A stretch of 64,000 nucleotides of DNA from contig WTXI01000064.1 in the NCBI GenBank assembly GCA_022376515.1, positions 1 through 64,000 on the forward strand. Direction: 5' to 3'. Below are positions 1 through 10,617 of this stretch, in pieces. The stretch's first letter is position 1. Each line of letters opens with the position of its first letter. The notes beneath the pieces were generated by a model that worked only from the letters and a program-made list of their open reading frames with translations, was not told the origin of the DNA and made no database searches. A program made the position numbers and the translations under genes. This DNA is from Lactifluus volemus. Lineage: Eukaryota; Basidiomycota; Agaricomycetes; Russulales; Russulaceae.

Positions 1-2031
1 AGGTAGCGGAATGCGCGGTCGAGGGCGTGCAGGTGCTCGTCACCGGGGTTAGCGGCGTGCGACCTAGCGCGGCCACTGTGTAGGCCAGGTCTGGGCGCGT
101 ACCGAGCATCGGGTACATCAGTGCGCCGATCGCGCTCTGGTACGACTTGACGTCGGTTTCAGGTGAGTCGAGCTTGATTAGATGCTCGTTAGGTACTGCA
201 GGGGTGCTGATCGGTCTACAGTTTGCTTTGCCGTGACGCTCGAGAACGTCGTTGATGTAGCGCTCCTGCGATAGGGCGATCCATCCGGCATCGTGGTCGC
301 GTGTAACGTGGACACCCAAGATCCAAGCGATCTCACCCAAGTCCGTCATCTGGTAGGTCTTCTTCAACATCTCCTTGTCATGATTAATGACCTGCAGGCT
401 TTTGCAGACCATGGTGATGTCGTCAACATACAGCGCTATGATGGAGTGGATGCCGTCTTTCAGGCGGGTGAAAACGGCGTGGTCGGCGTCCGTGTGGGTA
501 TATCCCATTGATTTGAGCGTCGCCCTGATGTGCTCGTACCAGGCGCGCCCCCCCTGCTTCGTGCCGTAGACTGCCTTCTTCAACCTCAAGACCATACCTT
601 CAGGTGTATCAAAACCAGGGGGGGGAGCCATGAAGATCTCCTCCTTCAGGTCCCCATTCAGGTAAGCAGACTTGACATCCATCTGATGAATTTCTAGGTC
701 AAACTCGGCGGCAAGTGCAAGAATCGTACGAAGCGAGGCGAATTTCGCGACGGGCGCAAACGTCTCGTCGAAATCGATGCCCTCCGTTTGGGTGAAGCCT
801 TGCGCGACGAGACGCGCTTTGTACTTCTGGATGGAGCCGTCGGGGCCTCTCTTGATCCTGAAGACCCATTTGCTCCCCACAACCTTTCGATTGGTAGGGC
901 GTGGGACTGCCTCGTAAACCCCCATATGCTCAAACATTCGTTTTTCCTCGTTGCAGGCAAGCTCCCACTGAGTGGCATTGGGACGTGCCATGGCTTCGGC
1001 ATAAGTCCTCGGATCGCTAGCGGGGTCGCGCGCGACTGTGGCGCGTTCGGCAGGTCGCCTACGTGCTCCATATGAGGAGGTCGAGTAGCGGGGATCGTCA
1101 TCGCGGACGGGTGCGCGGACGTTCCGCTTCGGGCGTGAGAGCGCGATCGGAAGATCGGGAGGTTGAGGAGTCATTTCGGGTGCCTCATCGAGTAGTTGCT
1201 CGATCTCTGATTCGCTGACTGAGTCTGTTTCAGAGCTACTTTTGGAATCGGAGGAACTAGAAGAGGAGCTGGAAGAGTCGTTCGGTGCAGGTGGCGTTGC
1301 GGCTGGTGTGGGCGTTGCGCCCGGCGTGGTGGTGTTTAGGACGTCGTCGGCGTCGTCGGGTTCGAGGATGATACGCTCGTAGAGTTTAACTGGCCCCCCC
1401 TCGTCGAACACGACATCGTGAGACTCAAAAAAGCGGCGGGTTTGTCGGTGCACAAGCAGGTAGGCTTTCCTGTTCTTGGCAAAACCGAGAAACGTGCAGA
1501 TTAATGAGCGGGCAGCTAACTTCACACGTTTTTTCTTAGGGACGTGCATGAAGGCTCGGGAGCCGAAGACGCGGTAGGCCGAGATGTCGGGCTTATTGCC
1601 GCTCCAAGCTTCCTCGGGCGTTCGGTTGTCGAGTGCGCATGTGGGGGATACATTATGCAGCAAGGCAGCATATTCGAGTGCCTCGTACCAGTAGGATTCG
1701 GGAAGCTTCGCATCTGTGAGCATGGAGCGCACCTTGTCAAGCAGCGTGCGATTCATGCGCTCGGCAACGCCGTTGTGCTCAGGTGTATGTGGCGTCGTCA
1801 TCTCGTGCTGAATGCCACGCTCATCTAGAAATTCCGAGAACTCCCCCCCTTTGTACTCGCCCCTCCATCGGTGCGGAGACGCTTAACGTGTTTGCCGGTC
1901 TGCACCTCAACCCTGGTCACGAACACTTTGAAGCGTGCCAGTGCATCCGATTTTTCTCGTAGACCTGCCACGAAGACCTTCCGAGAGGCGTCGTCGATCC
2001 AGGTGACAAAATAATGGTACCCTTTGTGTGA
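1..2031 (-). pseudogene. copia-1 integrase C-terminal part and reverse transcriptase (partial)
   Basis: After the TGA at 2,032 the frame continues with an integrase core: TWIDDASRK near 1,985-2,010, RTDGG near 1,860-1,875, then EHNGVAERMNRT near 1,745-1,785, which gives the D-D-E triad. A Ser/Asp-rich linker (about 1,200-1,360) leads to the RT with WVFRIKRGPDG, DVKSAYLNG, the KKAVYGTKQ motif and the catalytic YVDD at about 419-432. The frame changes once near 1,855-1,862 in a run of Gs. The left edge cuts the protein just before RNase H, inside a conserved 'AANPGDEHL' stretch. Confidence 0.85.
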
Positions 2032-3438
2032 TCAAGTCAACATTTTGCCACACAGGTCCGAGTGGATACGGCCGAGGATGGTGTCCGATCGCGACTCGGT
2101 TGTTTTCTGGATTTCGGCTCGGGTCTGTTTCCCCTTCAAGCAGGATTCACATGGGGTGGTAAGGGACTTCCCAGATGTGATCTCGATGCCGCTGACAGTG
2201 CCTTTCTTAGCCATGCGCAAAATCGTGTCGGTATTTAAGTGGCCGAGGCGCCGGTGCCAAGTGGCTAAGTCAGCTTTCGCGGACGGCGCTCGGGCTGCTA
2301 GCGCGACAACATTTGCGGGCGTGAGATCATCTCCTTCAGCGGGGAAAGATTCGACAATGGCAAGGTGTGCGGATGCAAGGGGAATTGTGTGGATATGCAT
2401 GAGATACAGGTTGAGATGGCGCTGACCTTCGCAGATGACATTTCCGCTCGGGTCGTAAATGTGGCAGCCTTGTCCGATAAAACGAACGTCGGCACCGCAA
2501 TCAGTAAGGTGAGAGACGGACAGCAAGTTCCCATGCAACTCCGGGACGTGGAGGACGTTTTGGAGGACCACTTCGTTCCATTGCTTCCCAGCCCGCATTC
2601 GGACGTGAACGCGACCCTGGCCGACGCCATGGATGGCACTATTATCACCCAGGACGACGGGGATATCTTTAGCAAGGGTAGAGTATTGCTGGAACCAGTT
2701 GCGGTTAGAACACATGGTGCAGGACGCTCCGGAGTCCATAATCCAGGAGTGATGATGGGGGGATTGGCTGCTCGCATTCGACTGCGCGCGGAACACGTGG
2801 ACAGTGCGAACGGTCTCGTCCGAGGCTGGCTCGTCTGCGGAGGCAATTTTCGCCGTTGCGGTGGGCGTCGCGGTCGCTGGCTTTGCGCTGTTAGCTGCGG
2901 TTGCCTTGGCCTCCTGCTCCTTCTTCAATTTCTGACACTCGCTCACGTCATGGCCCGAGATCTTGCAGTGAGTGCAGTACTTCTTGGACTTGTCCTCCTG
3001 CTTCCCTTTACCCTTCCCTTTCCCCTTTTTAGCGGTCTTGCCCGATTTGGCAAAGAACGCGGTGGCGGCCATCCCGGACTCATGAACTCAACGCTGCTCA
3101 TCACGGATGATTTGTGATTTGGTATATTCAATGTCGATGTTATCACGGGTGGATAGGATAGTCTTAAGGGTGGATAAGGAAGGTGGGAGCGCCCCGATAA
3201 TGGTGTGCGCGATGATGCAATCATCGAGGGCAAGGCCGAGAGCGGTAATAGTGCGGGCAGAGCGGATGAGGGAATTTATCTGGGGCTCGAGCGGTTCGGT
3301 ATCGAGGAGCTGACGACGGAAGACATCGTCGATCAGGTGGGTAACCTTCTGCTCCCCTTTGCCTTCGTAACGCTCAGCGAGTCGATCCCAGGTAATTTTC
3401 GCAGATTTGGTGTCAAGGACTGAGTTCAGGGGTTCATC
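2032..3438 (-). pseudogene. copia-1 gag C-terminal part, zinc knuckle, protease region and start of integrase
   Basis: From 3,430 leftward the frame encodes DEPLNSVL, WDRLAERYEGKG and other residues of a UBN2-type copia gag, then an in-frame TGA near 3,088. It continues in the same frame with a Lys/Gly-rich stretch and the CCHC knuckle CTHCKISGHDVSEC (CX2CX4HX4C, about 2,955-2,985). Next come the protease-like WIMDSGASCTMC (DSGA active site, about 2,700-2,750) and the integrase HHCC start WHRRLGHLNT. The segment stops at a second in-frame TGA at 2,032-2,034 directly after HSDLCGKMLT. Both stops read as point mutations because the homology continues in the same frame beyond them. Confidence 0.85.
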
Positions 3439-5394
3439 CCCTACGAGAAATGTCTTACAGTAAACTAATCGCAAATAATAGATATTGAATATTGATTTAA
3501 GGAAACTGATAACAGTTGATATGGATTACATTGATTCAAGTGGATTGATATCGGCTAATAGAATTTAAATATCATTCAATCCTTCTCAATCACCGGCTGA
3601 ATTCTGTTGAATAATAATAATTGCATGTCACGAGATTTATTACTCAATCGAAGGCAACTGATTGGAATTGAATAAAACATATTGCGCACTTTCGTTCCAG
3701 TTTATTGAACGCGCGAAAACCCTGCATCGAGTACTCACTGTGTCCGGTCACAGGGCCGACTTTAGCGTAATGACCTATATTACTATTTGTAATTGTTTGT
3801 CAGATCGACTTTGCGTTGCGCTGATTCGGACGCATACATTTCTTCCTTCTTCATCTCCTTCTCAAAGTGTCCCCTTAATCTCTCCTCTGCTGCCTGTGAG
3901 GCCTGTATACTCCCCACAGATATCCGTGAGTCTCTTCCTTTCTACCTTTTTCAGACCAGCATCATTTAGATTTTTTTGGGCCGCATCTTCGATTGAGCTT
4001 CTGGGCTGCAACATGCAAACTCCGTGCTGTACTCCCATTACCCCCCAACTGTGCTTCCCCTCCCCTCCCCTCCTCTCCTGCTCTTCCAGCGTTCCACTCC
4101 TCACTACAACCACCACGACATCACTCACTGCCACTGTTGTTGTCACCTGCCTCCAACCTCTGGCCCTCCCATGCCGCTGCTGTCACAAGAGGTCCTCACC
4201 AGAGCAACCCCGGCTCACCACAAACTGAAACAGTCACCTTCACAATGTGAGTGTTCCTCAAGGTATTTAGTGTACTGGTATAATCGCTTGTACTAGGGTG
4301 ACACACGGCGTGAAGCCAAAGGTGGGTCCACTTTCACCGCTGTCTCATTGACCAATTTTTTTTTTCCAGTGCCAAGCACCAGATCTGGCAGGTCCTTCAA
4401 CCATACTCACGGCCTCGGTCTCAGCACCCCCCCCTCTTCCACCGTGGCACTTTCACAGCTCACCTCTCCCAGCCTGGCATAAAGCTGTCAATGAATCGAC
4501 CAAGTGTGGGAATAAACTCGAAGACAATTTTGACTGTGAGTTTAACTTGAATCACCCTTTTCTAACCCTCACTCTCATCTGTTTTCATGGCTGGTGACGG
4601 ACCAGCGTCAGGTGGTGATCGAGAGTACTTGTAGGTCGATTGTGTGGTGGCTTCTTCTGCACCAGACATTGCAGGTGCGTCTTGAGCACCTTGCCTCATT
4701 TCCGCATCCTCTGCTTCTCCACCCACTCATTCAGCCACAGCTCGTACTCCTTTAATGTCATTTCCAGCTCGTCGAGTTCCGTCTTGGTGTATCACCTGGT
4801 GGCTGTGCCCGCCTGCTCCTCCGTGGTGAGGTTCACGCATGCATTGACGAGGAATAGGCATGTGTGCCAGTTCCACATCTGACTGGCGTTCAGCACCTCT
4901 GACCTCACCGTGACTGCCGCTACCACTGCCACCCTGTGGAGAGTCCCACAATCCGTCCCAAATCCGCCCCTCCCCCTCGCATAGCAGCAAATCCAAGCCC
5001 ATGCCGTTGCGAGCTCCAGGCTGAGGAGCTCCCATGCCCATGCCCAGAGCAGACGATGTGGAGGTGGTACACAGTCAGTGTCAAGGATGACTTAGATTGC
5101 TTGATGCGTAGCCGGACAGAGGCAAGGTGATTAGGATTGAGGGTAGAATAAAATTGAATAGAGCTGTAACTGTAAATAGAAAATAAATGGTCAATTCAAT
5201 TCTACCTGATTCAATCGCGCAATCAAACGAATCCAAATCCGATCCGATCTAATATTCAATTGAATTCGGAAAACTGAAAATGTTTTCGATTTGTCCATTC
5301 AATTAAATCGCAAAAAGACTCATCCGTTGATAAAAATTGAATCAATTCAACTAGTTAAATTTACTTCGAATTACTGTAAGTCATTTCTCGCTGG
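3439..5394. mobile_element. hAT-like non-autonomous DNA transposon inserted in copia-1 gag
   Basis: The insert is flanked by an 8-bp direct repeat GGTTCATC (3,431-3,438 and 5,395-5,402). Its ends are imperfect inverted repeats of about 24 bp: the left end reads CCCTACGAGAAATGTCTTAC and the right end, reverse complemented, CCAGCGAGAAATGACTTAC. The subterminal 150-250 bp on each side are AT-rich with many ATTCAA/TTGAAT words. The interior (about 3,660-5,130) is C/T-rich and holds only short frames without a recognisable transposase, so it looks non-autonomous. An 8-bp duplication and short imperfect TIRs fit the hAT superfamily. The superfamily call is inferred because no transposase is present. 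Confidence 0.75.
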
Positions 5395-5708
5395 GGTTCA
5401 TCTGTCATGGCCATAATGAGATGCATGCGTGCGCTCTCGTTTTTGACGTTCCAGGCAGCGGCACCAACAGGATCGGCTACCGGATCTGGCTTGGCAGAGG
5501 ATCCGTCAACGACTGACCATAGATCGTGAAAGGTGAAGACGGTTTCGACACGGCACTTCCAAAACGCGTAGTTGCTGCCGTCCATTTCGAGAAGGGGAAG
5601 GTTCAGCAAGTGTGGTGGTTTACCCGGAGCAGCCTGTGAGGATGTTGCGGCCCCTGCGGGAGGAGCATTGCCGCCTTGTGACGGGGACGTCTGCGTAGAG
5701 GTAGACAT
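5395..5708 (-). pseudogene. copia-1 gag N-terminal part
   Basis: An ATG at 5,706-5,708 starts a Ser/Thr/Gly/Pro-rich head followed by LPLLEMDGSNYAFWKCRVE, the typical N-terminal gag motif of fungal copia elements, up to MAMTDEP. At that point the hAT-like insert begins, and gag resumes on its far side with DEPLNSVL. The repeated 'DEP' residues are the translation of the target site duplication. Confidence 0.85.
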
Positions 5709-5717
5709 AGTATTGCA

Positions 5718-6160
5718 AATTCGAAAGTAGTGCGCGCGTGATGTCTGTCAGAGCTTCAAAGCTCAGGTCTCATAATCTATTGGACGACAGATCAATGCTG
5801 AGGCTCAGTCAGAAAGAGAAAAGACTATATTATCTACCTATTGGACGACAGATCAATGCTGAGGCTAGGTAGATAGTAAGTAACTTAGAAGTGAAGTAAA
5901 TAGTGATAAGATACTAACCTCAGTCAGAAAGAGAAAAGACTGAGGTGTGCGGAACACAGAAGTTACAGTACTTATGCTAGAAGGTAACTGAGATAATTAG
6001 TAGACTAATATTGAAGCAATAAAAGGTGGAATGCTATGTGAAACGAAGAGATCGGGGCAATATGATGAAACGTAGATAACGACTGTCCAAAATCAGTAAT
6101 CTGTCCGAAACTGGTATCACCGGGTATAAGCGGTCACACGTCACGTAACGTGTCACCGCG
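5718..6160 (-). repeat. copia-1 5' LTR and leader region
   Basis: This lies directly upstream of the copia-1 gag start on the minus strand. It holds a stem (ACCTCAGTC/GACTGAGGT, 5,917-5,925 with 5,938-5,946) that parallels a stem in the plus-strand copia LTR at 7,012-7,042. A 28-bp word beginning TATTGGACGACAG is repeated at about 5,776-5,803 and 5,837-5,864, and a 20-bp word beginning CTCAGTCAGAAAG recurs at about 5,802 and 5,920, so the LTR has an internal duplication. The outer boundary near 6,160 is only approximate. Confidence 0.55.
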
Positions 6161-6162
6161 CG

Positions 6163-6777
6163 TTGGCTCGACTTACGCTCTGCGAGGCTGCGCTTCCAAC
6201 ACAGTACGCATCAAACCTATCGCCTCAACATCTGCGCCTAGCCAAGTACATCTTATCTTATCTAAAGGGCACTCAGGCCCTCAGGCTGCGTTACAATGGC
6301 GAGCGCGGTGATGGATTGCACGGATATTCGGATTCCAGCCTTGGTGATCAGGCTGATGATTGCCACTCAACATCTGGCTATGTTTATCTACTTGGTGGTG
6401 CAGCCATCTCATGGTCATCGCGCAAACAAAAGACAGTCGCGCAGAGCACTACTCAGGCGGAGTACATGGCGCTCACAGATGCAGCCAATCAGGCTGCGTG
6501 GTATCGGAGCTTCTTCGGCGAGATCGGATACGAGATCCCAGATCCGATTCCCTTACATGGTGATAACAAAGGCGCGATTGACCTAGCGCTGAATCCCATG
6601 ACCGGAAAAAGATCAAAACATATTCCGATAAAGCATCACGCTATCCGCGAGTACATCGAAGAAGGTCAGATTGATCTGATAAGGACTTCGACCCTCAATA
6701 TGCTTGCCGATGGCTTCACTAAGCCACACGCGCACGTGAAGCTGCAAGACTTCCTCACGGGACTGGGACTTATCTAA
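6163..6777 (+). pseudogene. copia-2: C-terminal RT/RNase H fragment of a second copia element
   Basis: About 204 residues encode the end of a copia polyprotein: LRLAKYILSYLKGT, SDSSLGDQADDCHSTSGYV (RNase H region), ISWSSRKQKTVAQSTTQAEY, the HGDNKGA motif, then MLADGFTKPH and a normal stop at 6,775-6,777. No gag, integrase or RT core precedes it on this strand; the upstream DNA belongs to the oppositely oriented copia-1. It is therefore a 5'-truncated element. The polypurine tract and 3' LTR follow directly. Confidence 0.85.
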
Positions 6778-6800
6778 TCTTTGATTAGGATTGTCTTAAT

Positions 6801-7169
6801 CACGGGGGGATGTTGAGACGCGACCCGGATCCCGCGGATCTAGCGGACCGGAAACCGCGGAACGGAGTAAATATGATTAATGACAATTTATGTACGGGAC
6901 TAGCTCCCTGGACACTTAGATACACGATTATGGGTAGAATAAAGAATGCTATTATTCTGGACATTTACATCTGCTCTGGACAGTATAAAAGAACGTAGTT
7001 TTCGACGTGTTCACTTCAGTCTTCTTGCCTACGACTGAAGTGAGTATAGCTTATGTCATTTCCTACCATATTTGGCTTACCTGTGTCTTAGCGCTATCTA
7101 ATCTCACAGGTACTTATGATCTATGAATACAGTCTTCTTGCCTACGACTGAACGCTATCTAATCTCACA
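6801..7169 (+). repeat. copia-2 polypurine tract and 3' LTR
   Basis: The polypurine tract CACGGGGGGA (6,801-6,810) abuts an LTR starting TGTTGAGACGCG at 6,811. A TATA box (GTATAAAAG, about 6,983) is followed about 30 bp later by a 10-bp stem CACTTCAGTC/GACTGAAGTG (7,012-7,042). Two candidate ends read CTAATCTCACA, at 7,108 and 7,169, because the last ~50 bp including CAGTCTTCTTGCC are partly duplicated. The LTR ends against F-box copy A, whose 5' half is missing. Confidence 0.7.
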
Positions 7170-7189
7170 GGATTATCTAAGCTATTGTA

Positions 7190-8317
7190 ACGACACTCGA
7201 AGCCTTCATCGACTCGACGGACAACCTCATTGCCGCACTGGAGCGTCGTGATCGCGTACGCGAGATTGAAATTGATGTCGCCGATCCACCGGATGATATA
7301 TATGAACAAATTGCCACGGCAATGGCGAAACCATTTCCAGCATTGAGATCTCTTTCATTCACGTCAGACCTAGAACTAGAAACGCTCTTGAATGGATCTG
7401 CCCCGAGTCTACGAGATTTCACTCTTTCGGGAATCTCATTCCCGTCATTGCCACAACTCCTCTCGTCTACAAGCGACCTCACACGCCTTAGTCTTTTCGA
7501 TATTCCTGATTCTGGGTACATACCACCCGAGACAATGGCCACAACGTTGTCTGCTCTGCCAAAGCTCGAATCCCTTAATATTCATTTCGAATCCCCAACA
7601 CCTCACCTCGAACGAAGAACCCGAGCCCCACCACTACAGACCCGGTTTGTTCTCCCTGTTCTCACTTTCTTGGACTTTCACGGTGTGAGCGAGTACTTGG
7701 ACGTCCTCGCGGCCCGATTCGATGCCCCACTACTCGATGAATTCATGATAACATTCTTCCATCAGCCTGTCTTTGACATCCCACAAATCGTCCGGTTCTT
7801 TAGTAGTTACCTGGACTCATTCCAGCCATCCAGTCTAACTTTGAAATTCGAGCGGTTGGACTCCGCCTTTATCTCTTTTCCCTCAAATACAACGCATCAT
7901 CCCGCATTTTCTCAAACTCACTCGTGGGAAATCATGGGTAAAGAGCCGGATTGTCAACTCACTTCTGTAGCACAGATATGCGGCCAGATTCCGTCCTTCC
8001 GCTCCAGCGTGAAGTCACTCATCATTGAGTGCGGTGGCCTCGTTGGCCGCAATCCCACGCTATGGCTCCAACTTTTTCACTCATTCCCCGCTGTCCAGAG
8101 CCTTCAAATACCTGTCGCGTTGGAGCCGTCCATCGCATCTGCGTTAGAAACGCCCACGGAAGGATCACCGGCAGCTGCTAAAATATTCCCCTCGCTACAC
8201 AGCCTTTCCATTGTGGGGAATAAATCAGGCGAAACTGTCCACAAGCAACAACCCATCCAATCATTCGTCGCAGCGCGCCAGCGCTCTGGTCGTACTGTAG
8301 TTATCTCCCGCGTTTGA
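7190..8317 (+). pseudogene. F-box copy A (group 1), 5'-truncated
   Basis: The reading frame matches the group-1 F-box proteins from FIDSTDNLIAALE onward (about residue 155 of copy B) to the normal C-terminus QSFVAARQRSGRTVVISRV. The F-box itself (LPDNVLIEIF) and the VCRRWR block are missing, replaced by the copia-2 LTR. The leucine-rich central part (LNGSAPSLRDFTL, IPDSGYIPPETMATTLSALPKLESL) is intact without stops. A protein from the internal Met at 7,322 would be 331 residues but could not bind Skp1. I call it a pseudogene made by insertion or deletion at the LTR. Confidence 0.8.
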
Positions 8318-8805
8318 AAATCCAACTCGGATTGAGAACGCCATCATGGTTACATCCCATTATCTGCCCTTCAAGTTGTCCTGATATCTTCCATGTGCCG
8401 ACCGCGATCTCGGACCGCCCTCTCGGCCTGTGCCCTCCGAGTCAGCCCCGCCCAAGTCTTGTGTTCCACAACGTTCCCTTCAGCCACGACCTCCTTGTAG
8501 TCCTCGACTCGGTTCTATGTTCTATCATGCCTTGGATCATCTTTTTTCCCTTTTCATTGTTATTGTGGATTCCTTTGTCGTTTTTCTCTTATGTGTTAGT
8601 GATAGCCTCGTTTCCTGCTTCGTTCAAGCTTCTGATTCCCTGATATTCACTACGTTGATAACATTGTGTTTGTGTTTTTACGGAATGCGCTACTATTATC
8701 TACGTCAGCCACCCGTAGCTACGAACTTGAAATGTCACAGTATTCATTGAGAGTTGAGGAACACAGGAATGACACAGACTCGGATACTCCCTAGATTGTG
8801 GGCGT
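8318..8805 (+). repeat. 3' flank of group-1 F-box genes (no gene)
   Basis: A pyrimidine-rich, non-coding stretch also follows copies B (12,199), G (49,580) and I (58,378). Shared words include CTCGACTCGRT, TTTATCGT, GATTCC, GATATC.GCTACGTTGATAGCA and GAATGCGCTAC. It probably contains the 3' UTR and terminator of the group-1 genes. No independent reading frame is supported. Confidence 0.6.
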
Positions 8806-9680
8806 ACAGTCAATGTTGGCCAGTTTTGAGAAGGATTGGGAGATAAGTTAACTTAGTATAGGTGCCTGGTCGCGGTAGCGTGGGGAAGAAGGATGATGGG
8901 GAGACAAACGGTACGGCCGATGGTTCTCGTGTTGAAAGATAATGTGGTATGTTTGCATAAAGGATGGGAAGTATTTCATGCAATGAGGTCAGATCCAGCG
9001 ACATTGAGTAGCTAGATGCTCGTCAGCAATGCAGTTAGAGAAGGGGGGACAAATACTCACCCAGAAATGAGGGATTTCCAGTCTCTGTGAACACCGTGCA
9101 TGGGATGAATGACGACATTGGAAAGAAAACAAAAAAAAAGTGCCTTTTCCGTTGCTTTCCACATCCCATTCGGCGTCCGTCCTAGCTCGACGACGACATC
9201 GGAGAGAAGTCGTGGCACCGCCAGGCGATCGCTCACCAACCTACTTCTAACTCGCGAGGTGGCGTTCTATATCCTCCGAGTCTAGCTCGACGCGCCCATA
9301 TTTCCCACTTGCTCGAAAGCAACGCAATATCCACGCCACACTTCCGTGCGTACTGCGGGTAGGGCATCCACCTTCTTGGCCTCGGACTTGACTGTCGTCG
9401 CCGACCCTGACGCTGACACGGTCGATTTCGGAGGAGGGTAGGTTATTCGGATCTAGTGGATGCAAACGACGAGCTACTGATGTCTTTTCCGACGCAATCT
9501 GCGGCTCGGAAACACCGGCCTGGTTTCCTGGGGCGACGCTATCCTCTTGGGGCATAAGCGTGCCCGCTCGCATCTGAGTCTGGGGGCTCAGATGTTAGCA
9601 CATCAGACGAAACGGACGCGACCTCAATGATGCACAGACCTTCGCCAACCTTGGCTACCTGTCCTTTCTTGCACTAGTCC
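8806..9680 (-). pseudogene. E2 copy 1: degenerate branched-chain 2-oxoacid dehydrogenase acyltransferase (DBT-like)
   Basis: Minus-strand pieces in the E2 order are recognisable. A lipoyl-domain end GQVAKVGEGLCIIEVAS (about 9,605-9,670) comes first. A peripheral subunit-binding domain end GKYGRVELDSEDIERHLAS (9,247-9,310) follows. Then come a catalytic-domain start ELGRTPNGMWKA (about 9,160-9,195), LDLTSLHEILPIL, and KLTYLPILLKT (8,815-8,860). Frames change several times and the lipoyl N-terminal half is deleted at about 9,678. The enzyme transfers branched acyl groups in mitochondrial Val/Leu/Ile breakdown. This copy cannot do so. The branched-chain assignment rests on the KASVEITSP motif seen in sister copies. 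Confidence 0.7.
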
Positions 9681-9844
9681 CAGATGGCGACGACGGCTGG
9701 GATGAATCGGATTAGAAAAACCGAGACAGAATGCAGTGACATCTCACGTTCAAGTTCAATTGAACACTGTCCACGTGGTCCAATGCCGTACACGTACGCG
9801 TGACCTTCACCCAACGGGTTTGGTTACTAACAGTACAGTACCCT

Positions 9845-9935
9845 TTCCATGGGCTCAAACAGCAAAAGTGTTGTTGCACGTCAACGGAAGAACATGCTAA
9901 GACTCATCAGAAAGAACCATGGGGCTGCTAAAGAT
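9845..9935 (+). pseudogene. Stump of a group-1 F-box first exon
   Basis: The words CCATGGGCTCAAACAGCAAAAG, GTTGTTGCACGTCAACGGAAG and GACTCATCAGAAAGAACCAT match the first exon and intron start of copy G (48,009 onward). The sequence then leaves the F-box family at about 9,935. It marks a lost F-box1 gene that stood divergently from E2 copy 1, the same layout as E2 and F-box G at 46-49 kb. Confidence 0.6.
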
Positions 9936-10560
9936 ATATGACACAACCGTACGAACAAGGGACCGTGAAAATAGTAGGAAAGCAGAACCTCTCCATTGTC
10001 GCAAGCTTTTGTTGGAGCACTTTTCGAGTTGCCTACCACGCATGTAAATGTAAAACTTGTCTCCACCTTGTGAGAACGCATCGCGGTCGGCGGGGGAGGC
10101 TCATTGAACAGCTGAGAGAGTGGCCAGTGCCAAAGTTAACATCCAAGCCGATCTCAAGTCCCAGATGGCGACGGCTCACAAAATTTTATTCTCGCCCAGG
10201 AACATGCTGTTGCTACTCGCATTAGACACTTTTGATGCGCTGGTGAATTACCTTGCTTGCGGCGGTCGCCGCCTACGTGTACAATTTATAACACGGATTC
10301 ACGTAGTTGATTTTCTTGGCCATCGGTTGAGCTCTTTCTGGTCACTTCGATCATACTGTGACGATACTCTATCCTTCTAAGTTTTGTGAACGATCCGCGG
10401 CAAGTATATGCGCGTGGTCATGTTCGGGGAGGAGAAGGAGCAGGAGGGGATAAGAGGACTGCTTAAGGATGGAGCGAAGTATGTCCTTTCCACAGCGTCT
10501 CCGAGTCGGTCCGCACACCCCTGCGTGTAATTCATCGCAGCGCTCGGGCCGAGGAAGCCG
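9936..10560. other. Intergenic stretch with an E2 lipoyl remnant
   Basis: Bases about 10,055-10,175 are homologous to the region upstream of and inside the E2 lipoyl domain (CACCTTGTGAGAACGCATCGCG compares with 47,652 onward). They are followed by a non-matching stretch to 10,560 with only short frames. No gene can be supported. It bridges the fragment at 9,845 and F-box B and records another partial duplication. Confidence 0.4.
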
Positions 10561-10617
10561 GCCAGGGCCAGAGACAAACGGTTTTGGCACCATCCAGTCA
10601 ACCTCTTTGATGCAAAA

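Larger units (their letters stand above)
1..6160 (-). mobile_element. Ty1/copia retrotransposon copia-1, degenerate, runs off the left edge
   Basis: Reading the minus strand from about 6,160 leftward gives an LTR/leader, gag, a CCHC zinc knuckle, protease region, integrase and reverse transcriptase. This integrase-before-RT order defines Ty1/copia. RNase H and the 3' LTR would lie beyond base 1. The coding frame carries in-frame TGA codons near 3,088-3,090 and 2,032-2,034 and a one-base frameshift in a G-rich run near 1,855-1,862, so the copy is dead. A hAT-like element splits gag at 3,439-5,394. The first TGA (CGT TGA GTT context) is compatible with a C-to-T change. Family assignment is secure from domain order; the exact LTR limits are not. 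Confidence 0.85.

Noticed and set aside
2365..3117. A 250-codon plus-strand frame
   Set aside because: Antisense shadow of the copia-1 gag/protease region, whose minus-strand motifs are unmistakable.
3662..4228. A 188-codon Ser/Pro/Thr-rich frame inside the hAT-like element
   Set aside because: Composition follows the C/T-rich strand, overlapping frames are equally open, and there is no transposase motif.
6131..6156. Near-palindrome GGTCACACGTCACGTAACGT at the copia-1/copia-2 boundary
   Set aside because: Possible recombination or LTR end, but it is imperfect and has no second copy in the window to define its role.
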